From: Ferrimonas senticii DSM 18821
GTDB taxonomy: Bacteria; Pseudomonadota; Gammaproteobacteria; Enterobacterales; Shewanellaceae
Direction of reading: 5' to 3'
Length of the DNA: 64,000 bases
Assembly: GCF_000422665.1 (NCBI RefSeq)
Contig: NZ_AUGM01000001.1
Coordinates: 551,352 to 615,351, forward strand
Both the position numbers and the translations under genes were made by a program. Shown here in pieces: positions 17,480 to 27,539 of this stretch. How positions within the stretch are numbered: position 1 is the stretch's first letter; every line of letters begins with the position of its first letter. The notes under the pieces are model-generated. The model saw nothing but the letters and a program-made list of their open reading frames with translations. It was not told the origin of the DNA and searched no databases.

Positions 17480-19021
17480 TTAACCGTAGGTGTAGCTCGC
17501 GCCCAGACCCAGCGGCAGGCCGATACCCCAGTAGATCAACAGCCACGCGGTCCAAAGCAGCAGCAGTGAAATAGAGTACGGCAGCATCGCTGCAATCAGG
17601 GTACCCACACCGGTGTTTTTAACGTACTTCTGACAGTACACCACCACCAGTGGGAAGTAAGGCATCAGCGGAGTGATGATGTTGGTTGAGGAGTCACCGA
17701 TGCGGTAAGCCGCTTGCGACAAGTCTGGGGAGATCCCCAGCTGCATCAGCATTGGTACCAGAACTGGACCAATCAGTGCCCACTTGGCGGAAGAGGAACC
17801 CATAAACAGGTTCACAAAACCAACCAAGCAGATCATACCAACAATGGTAACCATCGCAGGTAGGCCAAGCGATTGCAGGAAGTTAGCGCCTTTAACCGCC
17901 AGCAGTACGCCCAGATCAGACTGAGAGAACGCCGCGATAAACTGCGCACAGAAGAACGCCATTACGATGTACGCGCCCATGCCTTCCATCGCTTTGGTCA
18001 TCGACTTGATCACATCAGCGGAGTTTTTGTAAACGCCGTTCATGAAACCAAATACCACACCCGGGATCACGAAGAACACGAAGATCAGCGGTACGATCGA
18101 CTTCATCAGTGGTGCGCCAAAGCTGGACAGGTTACCAGCGGCATCACGGAAGGTAGAATCTGCAGGCATACAAGCGACAGCCACTGCCACCATTGCCGCC
18201 ACCATTGCCAAACCAGCAAAGCGGAATGCACGGTTCTCTTTATCAGAGATCTCGTCCATTTGCGGCGCTTCGATGTCGTCGTTCAGCGGGGTGGACTTCA
18301 TCAGGCGAGGCTCCATAACCTTATCGGTCAGGTACCAGATCACCGCGATGATTGGAATGGTCGAGGACGCCGCGAAGAACCAGTTGTTCAGCGGGTTCAG
18401 TTCCAACGATGGATCCAGAGTTTGTGCCGCCGCTTGGGTAAACGACTGCAGCAGTGGATCGATCGCCGATGGAATGAAGTTGGCACAGAAGCCGCCAGAT
18501 ACACCAGCAAACGCCGCCATAATACCGGCAATTGGGTGACGGCCAATGGCGTAGAAAATCACACCCGCCAGCGGGATTACGACAACGTAACCGGCATCAG
18601 TAGCAGTGTGAGAAACGATACCTACTACCGCTACCGCTGGAGTCATCAGATTCTTAGGGGTAACACGCAGCATCTTCTTCAGCGCGGTGTTGATGAAGCC
18701 AGAATGTTCGGCAACGCCAACACCCAGCATCGCTACCAGTACCACACCCAACGGGGCAAAAGAGGTAAAGGTGGTCACCAGCTTGCTAAAGAACGTGGTC
18801 AGTGATTCAGCGGTCATCAGGTTGGTGATAACCACCTCTTTACCGGAGCGAGGATCGATCTCGGTAAAGGTCATGGTGGATAGCGCAGCGGAGATAACCC
18901 ACACCGCCACCAACAAGATCAGGAACAGGATGGCGGGATCGGGCAGTTTGTTACCTACTCGCTCAACGCCATCCAAAATGCGAGCTAAACGCCCGTCTTC
19001 AGATTTTACTTGAGTTGTCAT
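17480..19021 (-). CDS. AbgT-family transporter
   Basis: A 513-residue inner-membrane protein with at least ten hydrophobic segments. AbgT-family marks include the N-terminal [41 protein letters not shown] and the C-terminal [19 protein letters not shown]. Family members import p-aminobenzoyl-glutamate (AbgT) or export antimetabolites such as sulfonamides (MtrF, YdaH), driven by ion gradients. The substrate cannot be chosen from sequence. It has its own terminator and sits between ruvC and ruvA on the same strand, splitting the usual ruvCAB cluster. Confidence 0.92.
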   Translation of the reverse strand: MTTQVKSEDGRLARILDGVERVGNKLPDPAILFLILLVAVWVISAALSTMTFTEIDPRSGKEVVITNLMTAESLTTFFSKLVTTFTSFAPLGVVLVAMLGVGVAEHSGFINTALKKMLRVTPKNLMTPAVAVVGIVSHTATDAGYVVVIPLAGVIFYAIGRHPIAGIMAAFAGVSGGFCANFIPSAIDPLLQSFTQAAAQTLDPSLELNPLNNWFFAASSTIPIIAVIWYLTDKVMEPRLMKSTPLNDDIEAPQMDEISDKENRAFRFAGLAMVAAMVAVAVACMPADSTFRDAAGNLSSFGAPLMKSIVPLIFVFFVIPGVVFGFMNGVYKNSADVIKSMTKAMEGMGAYIVMAFFCAQFIAAFSQSDLGVLLAVKGANFLQSLGLPAMVTIVGMICLVGFVNLFMGSSSAKWALIGPVLVPMLMQLGISPDLSQAAYRIGDSSTNIITPLMPYFPLVVVYCQKYVKNTGVGTLIAAMLPYSISLLLLWTAWLLIYWGIGLPLGLGASYTYG

Positions 19022-19243
19022 TGATACAGTCCAATGTATGAATATGCCAGCAAGCTAAAGCGGCGCTTCAGCAAAACTGACACCGTGTCGGTCAGCCGGT
19101 CAATAGTGCCATTGATGCAAGGCGTTACGGCCAAAAAAATCTAAGATTTCAATTCAAGTCACACAATATCTGCCAACGTTGATGAATTGCGCTCAAATTT
19201 TTATCAATTCGACAACTTGCCCAAAATACTTACTCAATTCAAA
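19022..19243. other. Upstream region of the AbgT-family gene
   Basis: About 220 bp, AT-rich toward the ruvC side, between the ruvC terminator and the transporter start. It should contain the transporter promoter. The only structure seen is a short imperfect repeat around TGACACCGTGTCGGTCA near 19079. No gene is supported. Confidence 0.4.
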
Positions 19244-19277
19244 CAAAAAGACGGCTATGGCAAACCATAACCGTCTT
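19244..19277 (-). terminator. Terminator of ruvC
   Basis: A hairpin with arms AAGACGGTTATGG and CCATAGCCGTCTT (minus strand, one G-U pair), a TTTG loop and a T-rich tail. The wobble pair forms only on the minus strand, which supports that direction. Confidence 0.85.
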
Positions 19278-19338
19278 CAGCAAAACCAAAGCCACCGGCG
19301 AGTCATTTACGCCAGCAACCAAACACCATTTGCCCCAT

Positions 19339-19860
19339 CTAGCGGTAACGACCGCCGACTCGGCGACGGCTTGCCCCGGCCAGCGCCACCAAACCGCGCT
19401 GGGTATTGGCATGGGTAATGGCAATTGCCAACGCATCCGCCGCATCGGCTTGCGGCGTCCCCGGCAGTTTTAACATCGCCGCGACCATGTGCTGCACCTG
19501 CTCTTTTTTGGCCGCACCGGTGCCCACGGTGGCTTGCTTGATCTGGGTTGGCGAGTATTCCGATACCGGCAAGCCATGATTCATCGCCGCCACAATTGCC
19601 ACCCCGCGGGCTTGGCCAAGCTTCAGCGCTGAATCGGCGTTGCGCCCCATAAACACTCGCTCGATCGCCAACTCCGTCGGCTGAAACTGGGCGATAAGCT
19701 CCGACACACCGTCGTAGATGATCTTTAACCGCTGCGGCAGTTCCGCCTCCGGCAAGCGAATACAACCGCTGCCAAGATAATGTTGATAACGCCCCTGCAG
19801 TTGGATCACCCCGTAGCCGGTGATCCTTGAACCGGGATCGATCCCTAAAATGATGCTCAT
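19339..19860 (-). CDS. ruvC: Holliday junction endonuclease RuvC
   Basis: RuvC resolves four-way junctions by paired nicks. The 173-residue protein begins [18 protein letters not shown], with the first catalytic Asp at residue 7. It keeps the internal acidic residue in [23 protein letters not shown] and the C-terminal acidic pair in [15 protein letters not shown]. All four RNase H-fold acids appear present. It lies downstream of aspS on the same strand, with an aspS terminator between. yebC, often found between aspS and ruvC, is absent. Confidence 0.97.
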   Translation of the reverse strand: MSIILGIDPGSRITGYGVIQLQGRYQHYLGSGCIRLPEAELPQRLKIIYDGVSELIAQFQPTELAIERVFMGRNADSALKLGQARGVAIVAAMNHGLPVSEYSPTQIKQATVGTGAAKKEQVQHMVAAMLKLPGTPQADAADALAIAITHANTQRGLVALAGASRRRVGGRYR

Positions 19861-19893
19861 CGTCGCGCCCTAACTTAACTCTGCTTTAGTTAA

Positions 19894-19922
19894 ACAAAAA
19901 ACCCGGCGCGATGCCGGGTTTT
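19894..19922 (-). terminator. Terminator of aspS
   Basis: The stem AACCCGGC/GCCGGGTT is followed on the minus strand by a T6 run, 19 bp after the aspS stop codon. ruvC starts about 35 bp beyond, so ruvC needs read-through or its own promoter. Confidence 0.88.
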
Positions 19923-19940
19923 GCTTAGCAAAGACGACGA

Positions 19941-21701
19941 TTAAGCGTCTTTCTTAATGTGGCTGATCCCCAGCTCGGTCAATTGCTCTTGGTTAGCAAA
20001 GCCCGGAGCGTTAGTCATTGGACAAGCGGCAGTGGTGGTTTTCGGGAATGCCATCACTTCACGGATGGACTCAGCGCCAACCATCAGCATGATCAGACGA
20101 TCCAGACCAAACGCCAGACCCGCGTGCGGCGGAGTACCGTATTTCAACGCATCCAGCAGGAAGCCGAACTTCTCTTTCGCTTCTTCGTCAGAGATGCCCA
20201 GCACGCGGAACGCTGCAGATTGCATTTCAGCGCGGTGAATACGTACAGAGCCACCGCCCAGCTCAACGCCGTTCAGAACCATATCGTAAGCATCAGAGAT
20301 AGCGCCATCAGGGTTGGCTTCCAGCTCTGCTGGGGTCATATCACGTGGTGCGGTGAATGGGTGGTGCAGTGCGTAGTAACGGCCGTCTGCTTTTTCAAAC
20401 ATTGGGAAGTCAACCACCCACATCGGTGCCCAGTCGCCAGACAGCAAGTTAAAGTCTTCACCGGCTTTCAGACGCAGCGCGCCCATCGCATCGGTAACCA
20501 CTTTGTAAGAATCGGCACCAAACAGGATGATGTCACCCGCTTCGGCGTTGTTACGCGCCACAATAGCGTTAACGATCTCATCAGACAGGAACTTGGCTAC
20601 TGGCGATTGTACGCCTTCAACCCCCTTGCCTGCTTCGTTCACTTTGATCCACGCCATGCCCTTGGCACCGTAGATACCAACGAACTTGGTGTAATCGTCC
20701 AACTGCTTACGAGACAGTGACGCACCACCTGGGATCCGCAGCGTGGTCACACGACCTTCTGGATCGTTTGCTGGGCCGGCAAATACCGCGAACTCAACAT
20801 CTTTAACCAGATCAGCCACGTCCACCAGCTCCAGCGGGTTACGCAGATCTGGCTTGTCAGAACCGTAGCGACGCATCGCTTCTTCGTAGGTCATGTGTGG
20901 GAATTCTGGCAGATCAACGTCCAGCATCTTCTTAAACAAAGTGCGGATCATCGCCTCGGTTTCTGCCATCACTTGCTCAGCGGTCAGGAACGAGGTTTCG
21001 ATATCGATCTGGGTAAACTCAGGCTGACGGTCAGCACGCAAGTCTTCATCACGGAAACACTTAACGATCTGGTAGTACTTATCCATGCCCGCCATCATCA
21101 GCAGCTGCTTAAACAGCTGTGGTGATTGTGGCAGTGCGAAGAATTGACCTTTGTGGGTACGGCTTGGCACCAAGTAATCACGCGCGCCTTCTGGGGTCGC
21201 CGCAGTCAGGATTGGGGTTTCAACATCCATAAAGCCCGCGTCATCCAAGAAGCGACGCACTTCAGAAGTTACCTTAGCGCGGAACTTCATCTTTGCGGTC
21301 ATCTCTGGACGGCGCAGATCCAAGTAGCGGTACTTCAGACGCTGCTCTTCAGAAACGTCAGTGTTGAAGTCAATTGGCAGTGGAGCAGCGGCATTGATGA
21401 TGGTCAGCTCTTTACCCAGAACTTCGATACCGCCAGTGGTCATGTTGTTGTTTACTTGGCTGTCAGGACGCAGACGTACCACGCCCTTAACCTGCACACA
21501 GAATTCGCTCTTAAGGCTAGAAGCGGTAGCAAACACCTCTGGCAGATCTGGGTCGTACACCACCTGGACGATGCCTTCGCGATCACGCAGATCAAGGAAC
21601 ACCACGCCACCCATGTTACGGGCGCGGTTTACCCACCCAACTAAAGTTACTTCCTGACCGGCTAGGGTCTCGGTGACGTTTCCACAATAATGGCTGCGCA
21701 T
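19941..21701 (-). CDS. aspS: Aspartyl-tRNA synthetase
   Basis: A cytoplasmic class II synthetase of 586 residues that charges tRNA-Asp. It has the N-terminal OB anticodon-binding domain ([21 protein letters not shown]), class II motif 2 ([18 protein letters not shown]), the bacterial GAD insertion (about residues 290-420) and motif 3 ([13 protein letters not shown]). Length matches the bacterial-type enzyme (about 590). It begins the aspS-ruvC strand run. Confidence 0.98.
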   Translation of the reverse strand: MRSHYCGNVTETLAGQEVTLVGWVNRARNMGGVVFLDLRDREGIVQVVYDPDLPEVFATASSLKSEFCVQVKGVVRLRPDSQVNNNMTTGGIEVLGKELTIINAAAPLPIDFNTDVSEEQRLKYRYLDLRRPEMTAKMKFRAKVTSEVRRFLDDAGFMDVETPILTAATPEGARDYLVPSRTHKGQFFALPQSPQLFKQLLMMAGMDKYYQIVKCFRDEDLRADRQPEFTQIDIETSFLTAEQVMAETEAMIRTLFKKMLDVDLPEFPHMTYEEAMRRYGSDKPDLRNPLELVDVADLVKDVEFAVFAGPANDPEGRVTTLRIPGGASLSRKQLDDYTKFVGIYGAKGMAWIKVNEAGKGVEGVQSPVAKFLSDEIVNAIVARNNAEAGDIILFGADSYKVVTDAMGALRLKAGEDFNLLSGDWAPMWVVDFPMFEKADGRYYALHHPFTAPRDMTPAELEANPDGAISDAYDMVLNGVELGGGSVRIHRAEMQSAAFRVLGISDEEAKEKFGFLLDALKYGTPPHAGLAFGLDRLIMLMVGAESIREVMAFPKTTTAACPMTNAPGFANQEQLTELGISHIKKDA

Positions 21702-21834
21702 CGTCGTCAGTTCCTGTTGTTCTGTAAAGCAAGGTGAGCCGAGCAGATCGGCCCACTGAATAATTTTTTAGATGGCGCAGTATAGAGAAAAACACCAAAC
21801 AGCTAAAGGGAACTTGCTTGACTTTGCTGGCAAA

Positions 21835-22485
21835 TCAAGCAATCGCATACCCATTGCAGCCACGAAGCTCGGCTTGACGACTGCTGGCCTGTGCTTGGCG
21901 CAACAATTCAACCCCCTCAACGCCGTGATTGGGAAATAGCGCAATACCGATGTGTACCCGCTGTTTGCCATTGCCAAAGCCGTAGGTTTCGGCAATGGCA
22001 ATCAGGTTGTTGGCCACCGCAAAGGCGGCATCCGGCTGCTGCAGTTGTTCCAGCAACACCACGAATTCGTTGCTATGCCAACGAGCCACAGTATCGCTGC
22101 GCCGTAATGACCGCCGCCACGCGCCAGCAAGTTCAGCCGCATTGGCGTCATGGCGATGCGATTCCCGCAACGACAGCGGTAACAACCGAATCGACAGCAC
22201 CGCCAGATGCTGTTGCTGACGTTGATGGCGACCTATCGCTTGGCTGAGTCGGTCATCCAAAATAGCGCGGCCAGACAAGCCGGTGATCGCATCGGCTGAG
22301 TGCGACAGTCCCATCAACCGCAGCAACCGTCGCCGCTGCTGGCCGATGCGCCACAGCCCCAAGGCCAACAGCACCACCGTAGCACTGAGCAACAACACCA
22401 ACCACCAGCTTAAATGTTGGTAACTGTTTGCAAAAGCTGGCGATGACACCAGCAAAACCACCCAAATTGGCAACATCAATTTCAT
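21835..22485 (-). CDS. Membrane protein with degenerate GGDEF domain
   Basis: The ATG at 22485 gives a 216-residue protein starting with a signal-like helix (MKLMLPIWVVLLVSSPAFA), a second membrane helix (WWLVLLLSATVVLLALGLW) and a cytoplasmic GGDEF-like domain. The domain retains DAITGLSGRAILDDRL and LRRSDTVARWHSNEFVVLL. The catalytic GGDEF is replaced by HSNEF, so cyclic-di-GMP synthesis is unlikely; a binding or structural role is more plausible. The frame is open 246 bp further upstream but that part overlaps the divergent cmoA start and lacks any domain. It is a single gene divergent from cmoA. Confidence 0.75.
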   Translation of the reverse strand: MKLMLPIWVVLLVSSPAFANSYQHLSWWLVLLLSATVVLLALGLWRIGQQRRRLLRLMGLSHSADAITGLSGRAILDDRLSQAIGRHQRQQQHLAVLSIRLLPLSLRESHRHDANAAELAGAWRRSLRRSDTVARWHSNEFVVLLEQLQQPDAAFAVANNLIAIAETYGFGNGKQRVHIGIALFPNHGVEGVELLRQAQASSRQAELRGCNGYAIA

Positions 22486-22578
22486 TTCGCTAACTACACT
22501 GCCTGATATCAGTGCCCCATCCTTGCTGAATTCTGTAGCCAAGGGATAAAATCGGCGCCCTCGCCGACAGGAGCCTTC

Positions 22579-23307
22579 ATGAGCACTCAACACGACCAAA
22601 TTTTTGCCCAGCCTCAACGCGTTAGCGATTTTCGCTTCGATGATAAAGTGGCTGCGGTGTTCCCCGATATGATCTCGCGCTCCATCCCTGGCTACGCCGA
22701 AATCCTTTCGACCTTGGGTCAGCTTGCCCATCGCTTTGTCACCCCAGGCTCCAAGGTATATGACTTAGGCTGCTCGCTTGGCGCGGCCAGCATCGCCATG
22801 CGTCGTGGCATTCGCCATGATGATGTAAAGATAGTGGCCATCGACAACTCTGAGGCGATGATCCGTCGCGCCGAAGAACATCTGCAGGCGTTTGTCAGTG
22901 CGGTTCCAGTAGAACTGCACTGCGCCGACATTCGCGCCGTCGACATTAGCGATGCCTCAATGGTGGTGCTGAACTTCACCATGCAATTTCTGGCGCCCGA
23001 GGATCGCGACGCTCTGATCGCAAAAATCTACGCAGGCATGCGTCCCGGCGGCCTACTGGTGGTTTCCGAGAAGCTGAACTACCGCCAGCCAAAAATTCAC
23101 CAGTTACTGGATGACCTATATCTCGATTTCAAACGCGGCAATGGCTACTCGGAACTGGAGATCAGCCAAAAGCGCACCGCGCTTGAAAACGTCATGAAAC
23201 CCGACACCTTAGAAACCCACCAAGCGCGCTTTGCGGCGGCGGGTTTCAGCGAATCCGAAGTGTGGTACCAGTGTTACCGCTTCGCTTCGATGATCGCGAT
23301 TAAATAG
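22579..23307 (+). CDS. cmoA: Carboxy-S-adenosyl-L-methionine synthase CmoA
   Basis: CmoA converts SAM plus prephenate to carboxy-SAM, the donor for the wobble uridine modification cmo5U34. The 242-residue protein shows [20 protein letters not shown], the methyltransferase-fold motif [11 protein letters not shown] (SAM site) and [19 protein letters not shown] site lies just upstream. cmoB follows after 14 bp, forming the usual cmoAB pair. Three peptide-modification genes continue the same strand run. Confidence 0.97.
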   Translation: MSTQHDQIFAQPQRVSDFRFDDKVAAVFPDMISRSIPGYAEILSTLGQLAHRFVTPGSKVYDLGCSLGAASIAMRRGIRHDDVKIVAIDNSEAMIRRAEEHLQAFVSAVPVELHCADIRAVDISDASMVVLNFTMQFLAPEDRDALIAKIYAGMRPGGLLVVSEKLNYRQPKIHQLLDDLYLDFKRGNGYSELEISQKRTALENVMKPDTLETHQARFAAAGFSESEVWYQCYRFASMIAIK

Positions 23308-23321
23308 AGCTTTCTACGTCT

Positions 23322-24302
23322 ATGGATTTTAGTAATTTTTATAAACGCATCGCTGGCACTCGCCTAAACCACTGGTTAGAGACTGCTCCATCACAACTGG
23401 CCGAATGGAACCGTTACCATAAAAACGGCAACTTCCCGAAGTGGCAAAAGGTGTTGGATAAGCTGCCGGTTCGCACCCCAGAACTGTTCGATATTAAAGA
23501 CCGCGTGGCCTTTGGCAGCAGCGACGAAATTGCCGCCGGCGATCAGAAAAAACTGCACAACCTGCTGAAGATTTTGCACCCGTGGCGCAAAGGTCCATTT
23601 GATCTATATGGTATCCATATCGATACCGAGTGGCGCAGCGATTGGAAATGGGATCGGTTAAAGGATCACATCAGCCCTTTGCAATACCGCACCGTGCTGG
23701 ACGTAGGTTGTGGCAGTGGCTACCACATGTGGCGGATGCTAGGTGACGGCGCCAAGTTAGTGATTGGCGTTGATCCCTCGGATCTGTTCCTGGCTCAGTT
23801 TGAAGCCGTACGCAAACTCTCTGGCGATGTCCAAGATATCCATCTGTTGCCCTTAGGGATCCAACAACTGCCACCATTGCACGCCTTTGACACCGTGTTT
23901 TCAATGGGGGTGCTGTACCACCGTAAAAGCCCAATCGACCATTTAGAGCAGTTGTGGGATCAACTAAAAGCTGGCGGCGAGTTGGTGTTGGAAACTCTGG
24001 TGATTGATGGCGATGAAAACCAAGTGCTGGTGCCTGCCGATCGCTACGGCAAAATGAATAACGTTTGGTTTTTGCCATCGTCAGCGGCGTTAATGTTATG
24101 GTTACGCAAATGCGGCTTCGTCAATGTACGCTTGGTGGATGAAGATGTGACCAGTTTGCATGAGCAGCGCCGCACCGAATGGATGACCAATGAATCCCTT
24201 GCCGATTATTTGGATCCCGATGATTTAAGCAAAACCGTCGAAGGCTACCCTGCGCCGAAACGGGCGGTAATTATTGCCAACAAACCAGCTAACGAAGAAT
24301 AA
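23322..24302 (+). CDS. cmoB: tRNA U34 carboxymethyltransferase CmoB
   Basis: CmoB transfers the carboxymethyl group from carboxy-SAM to 5-hydroxyuridine at tRNA position 34. The 326-residue protein has the N-terminal region with [10 protein letters not shown], the SAM-fold motif [17 protein letters not shown] (about residues 125-140) and [16 protein letters not shown]. Length matches E. coli CmoB (323). The stop is only 2 bp before the next gene, which suggests that the downstream lipoprotein is co-expressed. Confidence 0.97.
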   Translation: MDFSNFYKRIAGTRLNHWLETAPSQLAEWNRYHKNGNFPKWQKVLDKLPVRTPELFDIKDRVAFGSSDEIAAGDQKKLHNLLKILHPWRKGPFDLYGIHIDTEWRSDWKWDRLKDHISPLQYRTVLDVGCGSGYHMWRMLGDGAKLVIGVDPSDLFLAQFEAVRKLSGDVQDIHLLPLGIQQLPPLHAFDTVFSMGVLYHRKSPIDHLEQLWDQLKAGGELVLETLVIDGDENQVLVPADRYGKMNNVWFLPSSAALMLWLRKCGFVNVRLVDEDVTSLHEQRRTEWMTNESLADYLDPDDLSKTVEGYPAPKRAVIIANKPANEE

Positions 24303-24304
24303 CA

Positions 24305-25057
24305 ATGCGTAAATGGCTTTTACTCCTCACCCCCTTTATTGCCAGTGGTTGCGCCATCACCGAGCGCTCCGCCACGGTGACTCCAGAGCAGCTAAGCAAC
24401 GCCTTTAGCACCCAGCAACAGCAACTGCAGTTGCAATGGGCAGAGCAACAACAGGCGCAAGCGGCACAGCACACCCAACAACAGCAGCAGTTACTCGAAC
24501 AACTGCAGCAGTTGCAGCAGCAGTTGACCACCATGCAACAACAGCAGTTGTTGGCCCATTCACTGGCCAGTGAGGCGGTAGAACCGATTCAGGTCGACGC
24601 GCCAGCGTGCATCCCAGCGATTGTTGAAGAGACTCAAAAGAAGATGATTTTTGGCGAAGCCGAGATGGTCACCGCGCCAGATTTTGAACGCAACTTCGCC
24701 GCCCGAGTCGACACCGGAGCTACCGGCAGCAGCCTAGGGGTTCAGAACTTGGCCGAGTTCGAACGCGATGGCGAAAACTGGGTCTCGTTTCAACTGCCAG
24801 CAGTGGATGACAAACGCACCGATTTTGAAGCTAAAGTAGTGCGCACCGTGCAGATCAAAAAAGCGGTCGAGGGCCAGAAACAGCGCCGTCCGGTGATTGA
24901 AGTGCGACTGCAAATTGGTGACTTTAATGGCATCACCGAAGTCAACTTGACCGACCGTAGCCATATGGAGTTCCCACTGCTGTTAGGACGCAAGTTCTTC
25001 AAAGACATTGCGGTGGTGGATGTCTCCAAACAATACGTGCAATCAGCTGAGGAATAA
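24305..25057 (+). CDS. Retropepsin-like (RimK-associated, so-called ATP-dependent zinc protease) lipoprotein
   Basis: A 250-residue protein with a lipoprotein signal (FIASGC, Cys16) and an unusual Gln-rich coiled-coil segment (about residues 33-82, over half Gln). A single-lobe aspartic-protease-like domain with the catalytic-type motif ARVDTGATGSSL (about 136-147) follows, then LLLGRKFFKDIAVVDV. Databases often label this family ATP-dependent zinc protease, but the motif is that of retropepsin-like aspartic peptidases and I see no zinc motif. It is the first gene of a three-gene set with the transglutaminase-like membrane protein and the ATP-grasp ligase. The lipobox predicts a periplasm-facing location. 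Enzymatic activity is unproven. Confidence 0.82.
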   Translation: MRKWLLLLTPFIASGCAITERSATVTPEQLSNAFSTQQQQLQLQWAEQQQAQAAQHTQQQQQLLEQLQQLQQQLTTMQQQQLLAHSLASEAVEPIQVDAPACIPAIVEETQKKMIFGEAEMVTAPDFERNFAARVDTGATGSSLGVQNLAEFERDGENWVSFQLPAVDDKRTDFEAKVVRTVQIKKAVEGQKQRRPVIEVRLQIGDFNGITEVNLTDRSHMEFPLLLGRKFFKDIAVVDVSKQYVQSAEE

Positions 25058-25062
25058 CGGCG

Positions 25063-26547
25063 GTGTCTCGTAAACCTTTTTACTTTCTGATTCTGGTGCT
25101 GATGCTAAGCGGCTTCGGCTACACCGGTTATCGCCATATCGTCGACGGCATTCCGTTGTTACCAGCGACGGCCACCACCATCTGGTCGGTGGAAGCCAAA
25201 ATCAATTTTGATGGTAATGGCGCGGTAGAGGCGTCGTTAGCGCTGCCCGATGATCCAAACTTTGAATTGATCTCCGAATCCGCTGCTTCCAACGGTTACG
25301 GACTGGCAATGACCAACGACCAAGCGGGACGCCGCGCGGTTTGGACCCGACGCCAAGCCGATGGCAATCAGCAGCTGTTCTACACCGCCAACTTCGCGGT
25401 TAACGGCGGCCATCAACTGGTTGACCGAGAACCACAGACTCCAGCACCGGTAGAGTGGGATCCAAGCCTAGAGCTGGCGGTACAAGCGCTTTTGGCTGAC
25501 GCTTTTGACAAGAGCGCTGACAACCTGTCGTTTGCTCGGCAACTGTTTAAGCTCGCCACCGTTAACGACGATCAAAACCTGGCGCTGCTGAAAAGCAATT
25601 TCAGCAACGCCGATCTGTTTTTACAGATGCTGCACAGCAAAGGGGTTCCGGCGGTTAAGGTAATGGGACTAGAGCTGGAAGACGGCCGCCGCCGCCAGCA
25701 ACTGCAAGCGTGGATTGAAGTCTACAGCGATCAGCGCTGGGTGCTGTTTAACCCACGCACCGGCGTTGAAGGCCGTGCCGACAACTTGCTGTTGTGGCAA
25801 CGCTTTGGCGATGGCGTCCTCGACGTTCGTGGCGGTAACAACTCCAGCGTTAGCTTTGCGATGATTGAAGACACCCGCCCGGCACTGGCGACAGCGATGG
25901 ACATGATGAACGACTCATCCCTGTCACTGTACAACCTGCCGCTGGAGGAGCAGTCGCTGTTGCGCGGTCTGTTCTTGATCCCAATCGGGGTTTTGGTGGT
26001 GGTGATGCTGCGGGTGATCGTCGGCATCAAAACCTCCGGCACCTTTATGCCGGTATTGATCGCCTTGGCGTTTATCCAAACCAAACTGCTTACTGGCTTG
26101 GTTGGCTTTCTACTGATCGTCGCCTGTGGCCTGATCATTCGCAGCTATCTGTCGAATCTAAACCTACTGTTGATATCGCGAATATCGGCGGTGGTGATTG
26201 TGGTACTGGGGATCATCGCCGGCTTTACCCTGCTGGCTTACAATCTTGGCCTGAACGAGGGGTTAACCATCACCTTCTTCCCAATGATTATTCTGGCTTG
26301 GACCATCGAGCGGATGTCGATTTTGTGGGAAGAGGAAGGCGCCCATCAGGTGTTTGTTCAAGGTGGCGGCTCGCTACTGGTGGCGATCATCACCTATCTG
26401 GCGATGGATAACGAACTGGTGCGCCACTGGGCGTACAACTTCCTCGGTATCCATTTGGTGATTTTGGCGATCGTGCTGTTGCTTGGTCAGTACACCGGCT
26501 ACCGTCTGCTGGAACTGCGTCGTTTCTCACCGCTTAAGGAGGACTGA
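25063..26547 (+). CDS. Inactive transglutaminase fused to seven transmembrane helices
   Basis: A 494-residue inner-membrane protein. A signal-anchor helix (residues 5-22) is followed by a periplasmic domain. Within it a transglutaminase-like core spans about residues 140-235 (MLHSKGVPAVKVMGLELEDG, AWIEVYSDQRWVLFNPRTG) but lacks an obvious catalytic Cys. About seven hydrophobic helices run from residue 305 to 475. The family is always found with the ATP-grasp ligase-like protein and the retropepsin-like protein. It could recognise or present a peptide substrate across the membrane, but that is inference. It overlaps the next start codon in TGATG. Confidence 0.85.
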   Translation: MSRKPFYFLILVLMLSGFGYTGYRHIVDGIPLLPATATTIWSVEAKINFDGNGAVEASLALPDDPNFELISESAASNGYGLAMTNDQAGRRAVWTRRQADGNQQLFYTANFAVNGGHQLVDREPQTPAPVEWDPSLELAVQALLADAFDKSADNLSFARQLFKLATVNDDQNLALLKSNFSNADLFLQMLHSKGVPAVKVMGLELEDGRRRQQLQAWIEVYSDQRWVLFNPRTGVEGRADNLLLWQRFGDGVLDVRGGNNSSVSFAMIEDTRPALATAMDMMNDSSLSLYNLPLEEQSLLRGLFLIPIGVLVVVMLRVIVGIKTSGTFMPVLIALAFIQTKLLTGLVGFLLIVACGLIIRSYLSNLNLLLISRISAVVIVVLGIIAGFTLLAYNLGLNEGLTITFFPMIILAWTIERMSILWEEEGAHQVFVQGGGSLLVAIITYLAMDNELVRHWAYNFLGIHLVILAIVLLLGQYTGYRLLELRRFSPLKED

Positions 26548-27521
26548 TGGTCTCCTTTGTTAACCCATTTGTGCTGCGTCGTCGCGGGATCATGGGGATG
26601 AACCGACGCAATATCAGTTACATCGGCCGCTATAACCCGCGCAGCCTATACAAACAGGTGGACAATAAGCTAATCACCAAGCAGTTGGCGGTAAAAGCGA
26701 AAATCGCCACCCCGGCGCTGATCTCAGTGATCAGTGAGCAGCATGAAGTCGACCAAGTGGGCGATCGCGTGCGTGGCCACGCCGGTTTTTGTATCAAGCC
26801 CGCCCAAGGCTCTGGTGGCAAAGGCATTCTGGTGATTACCAAAGTCGTCGATGGCCGCTTCTTTAAGCCATCAGGCGATGAGATCAGCGCCGCTGAGATG
26901 GAACGTCACTGTTCCAACATTCTCGCCGGCCTGTTCTCGCTCGGTGGTAAAAGCGATGTCGCGGTGATTGAAGCACTAATCCAGTTCGATCCGGTGTTTG
27001 ATGGCTACTCCTTTGAAGGGGTACCCGACATCCGACTGATTGTCTTCAAAGGCTTTCCGGTAATGGGGATGCTGCGGTTATCGACCGCGGCCTCCGACGG
27101 CAAAGCCAACCTGCACCAAGGCGCCGTTGGCGTCGGCGTTGATATCGCGACTGGTAAGGCACTGCGCGCGGTTCAGCATGACAAACCGTTGCAGCATCAC
27201 CCCGATACCGGCAACGATCTGCTGCAGATGCAAGTACCACACTGGGAACAACTGCTACGCCTAGCGGCTGGCTGTTACGAAATGTCCGGCCTTGGTTACC
27301 TTGGCACCGACATGGTGCTGGATAGCGAGCGCGGGCCGCTGCTGTTGGAGCTAAATGCCCGACCAGGACTGGCAATTCAGATCGCCAATGGTCAGGGATT
27401 ATTGCCACGGCTGCGTCACATTGAGTCGCTACCGCAGCAGGATTACGACGTTGAACAGCGGGTTGAACTGGCCAAACAGTGGTTTGGCGGCGAGCAACCG
27501 CTGTTCACCGGCAACCGCTAG
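26547..27521 (+). CDS. Alpha-L-glutamate ligase-like ATP-grasp protein (RimK-related)
   Basis: A 324-residue cytoplasmic ATP-grasp protein. It carries the nucleotide-binding FCIKPAQGSGGKGILVI (about residues 74-90), the metal-binding end of the fold LLLELNARPGLAIQIAN and a basic N-terminus (RRRGIMGMNRRNISYIGRYN). RimK-type relatives add glutamate or other amino acids to peptides or proteins. A GGAGG site sits in the end of the preceding gene and the ATG overlaps its stop by 1 bp, showing tight coupling. It ends the cmoA-to-ligase run. The substrate is unknown. Confidence 0.88.
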   Translation: MVSFVNPFVLRRRGIMGMNRRNISYIGRYNPRSLYKQVDNKLITKQLAVKAKIATPALISVISEQHEVDQVGDRVRGHAGFCIKPAQGSGGKGILVITKVVDGRFFKPSGDEISAAEMERHCSNILAGLFSLGGKSDVAVIEALIQFDPVFDGYSFEGVPDIRLIVFKGFPVMGMLRLSTAASDGKANLHQGAVGVGVDIATGKALRAVQHDKPLQHHPDTGNDLLQMQVPHWEQLLRLAAGCYEMSGLGYLGTDMVLDSERGPLLLELNARPGLAIQIANGQGLLPRLRHIESLPQQDYDVEQRVELAKQWFGGEQPLFTGNR

Positions 27522-27539
27522 CGACAGTTGATAAACAAA

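Noticed and set aside
17873-18805. A 310-codon plus-strand open frame
   Set aside because: It is antisense to the AbgT-family gene; composition (Arg/His rich, low complexity) and lack of any motif show it to be a shadow of the real gene.
19307-19765. A second minus-strand frame overlapping ruvC
   Set aside because: Gly/Arg-rich shadow in another phase of ruvC with no family marks.
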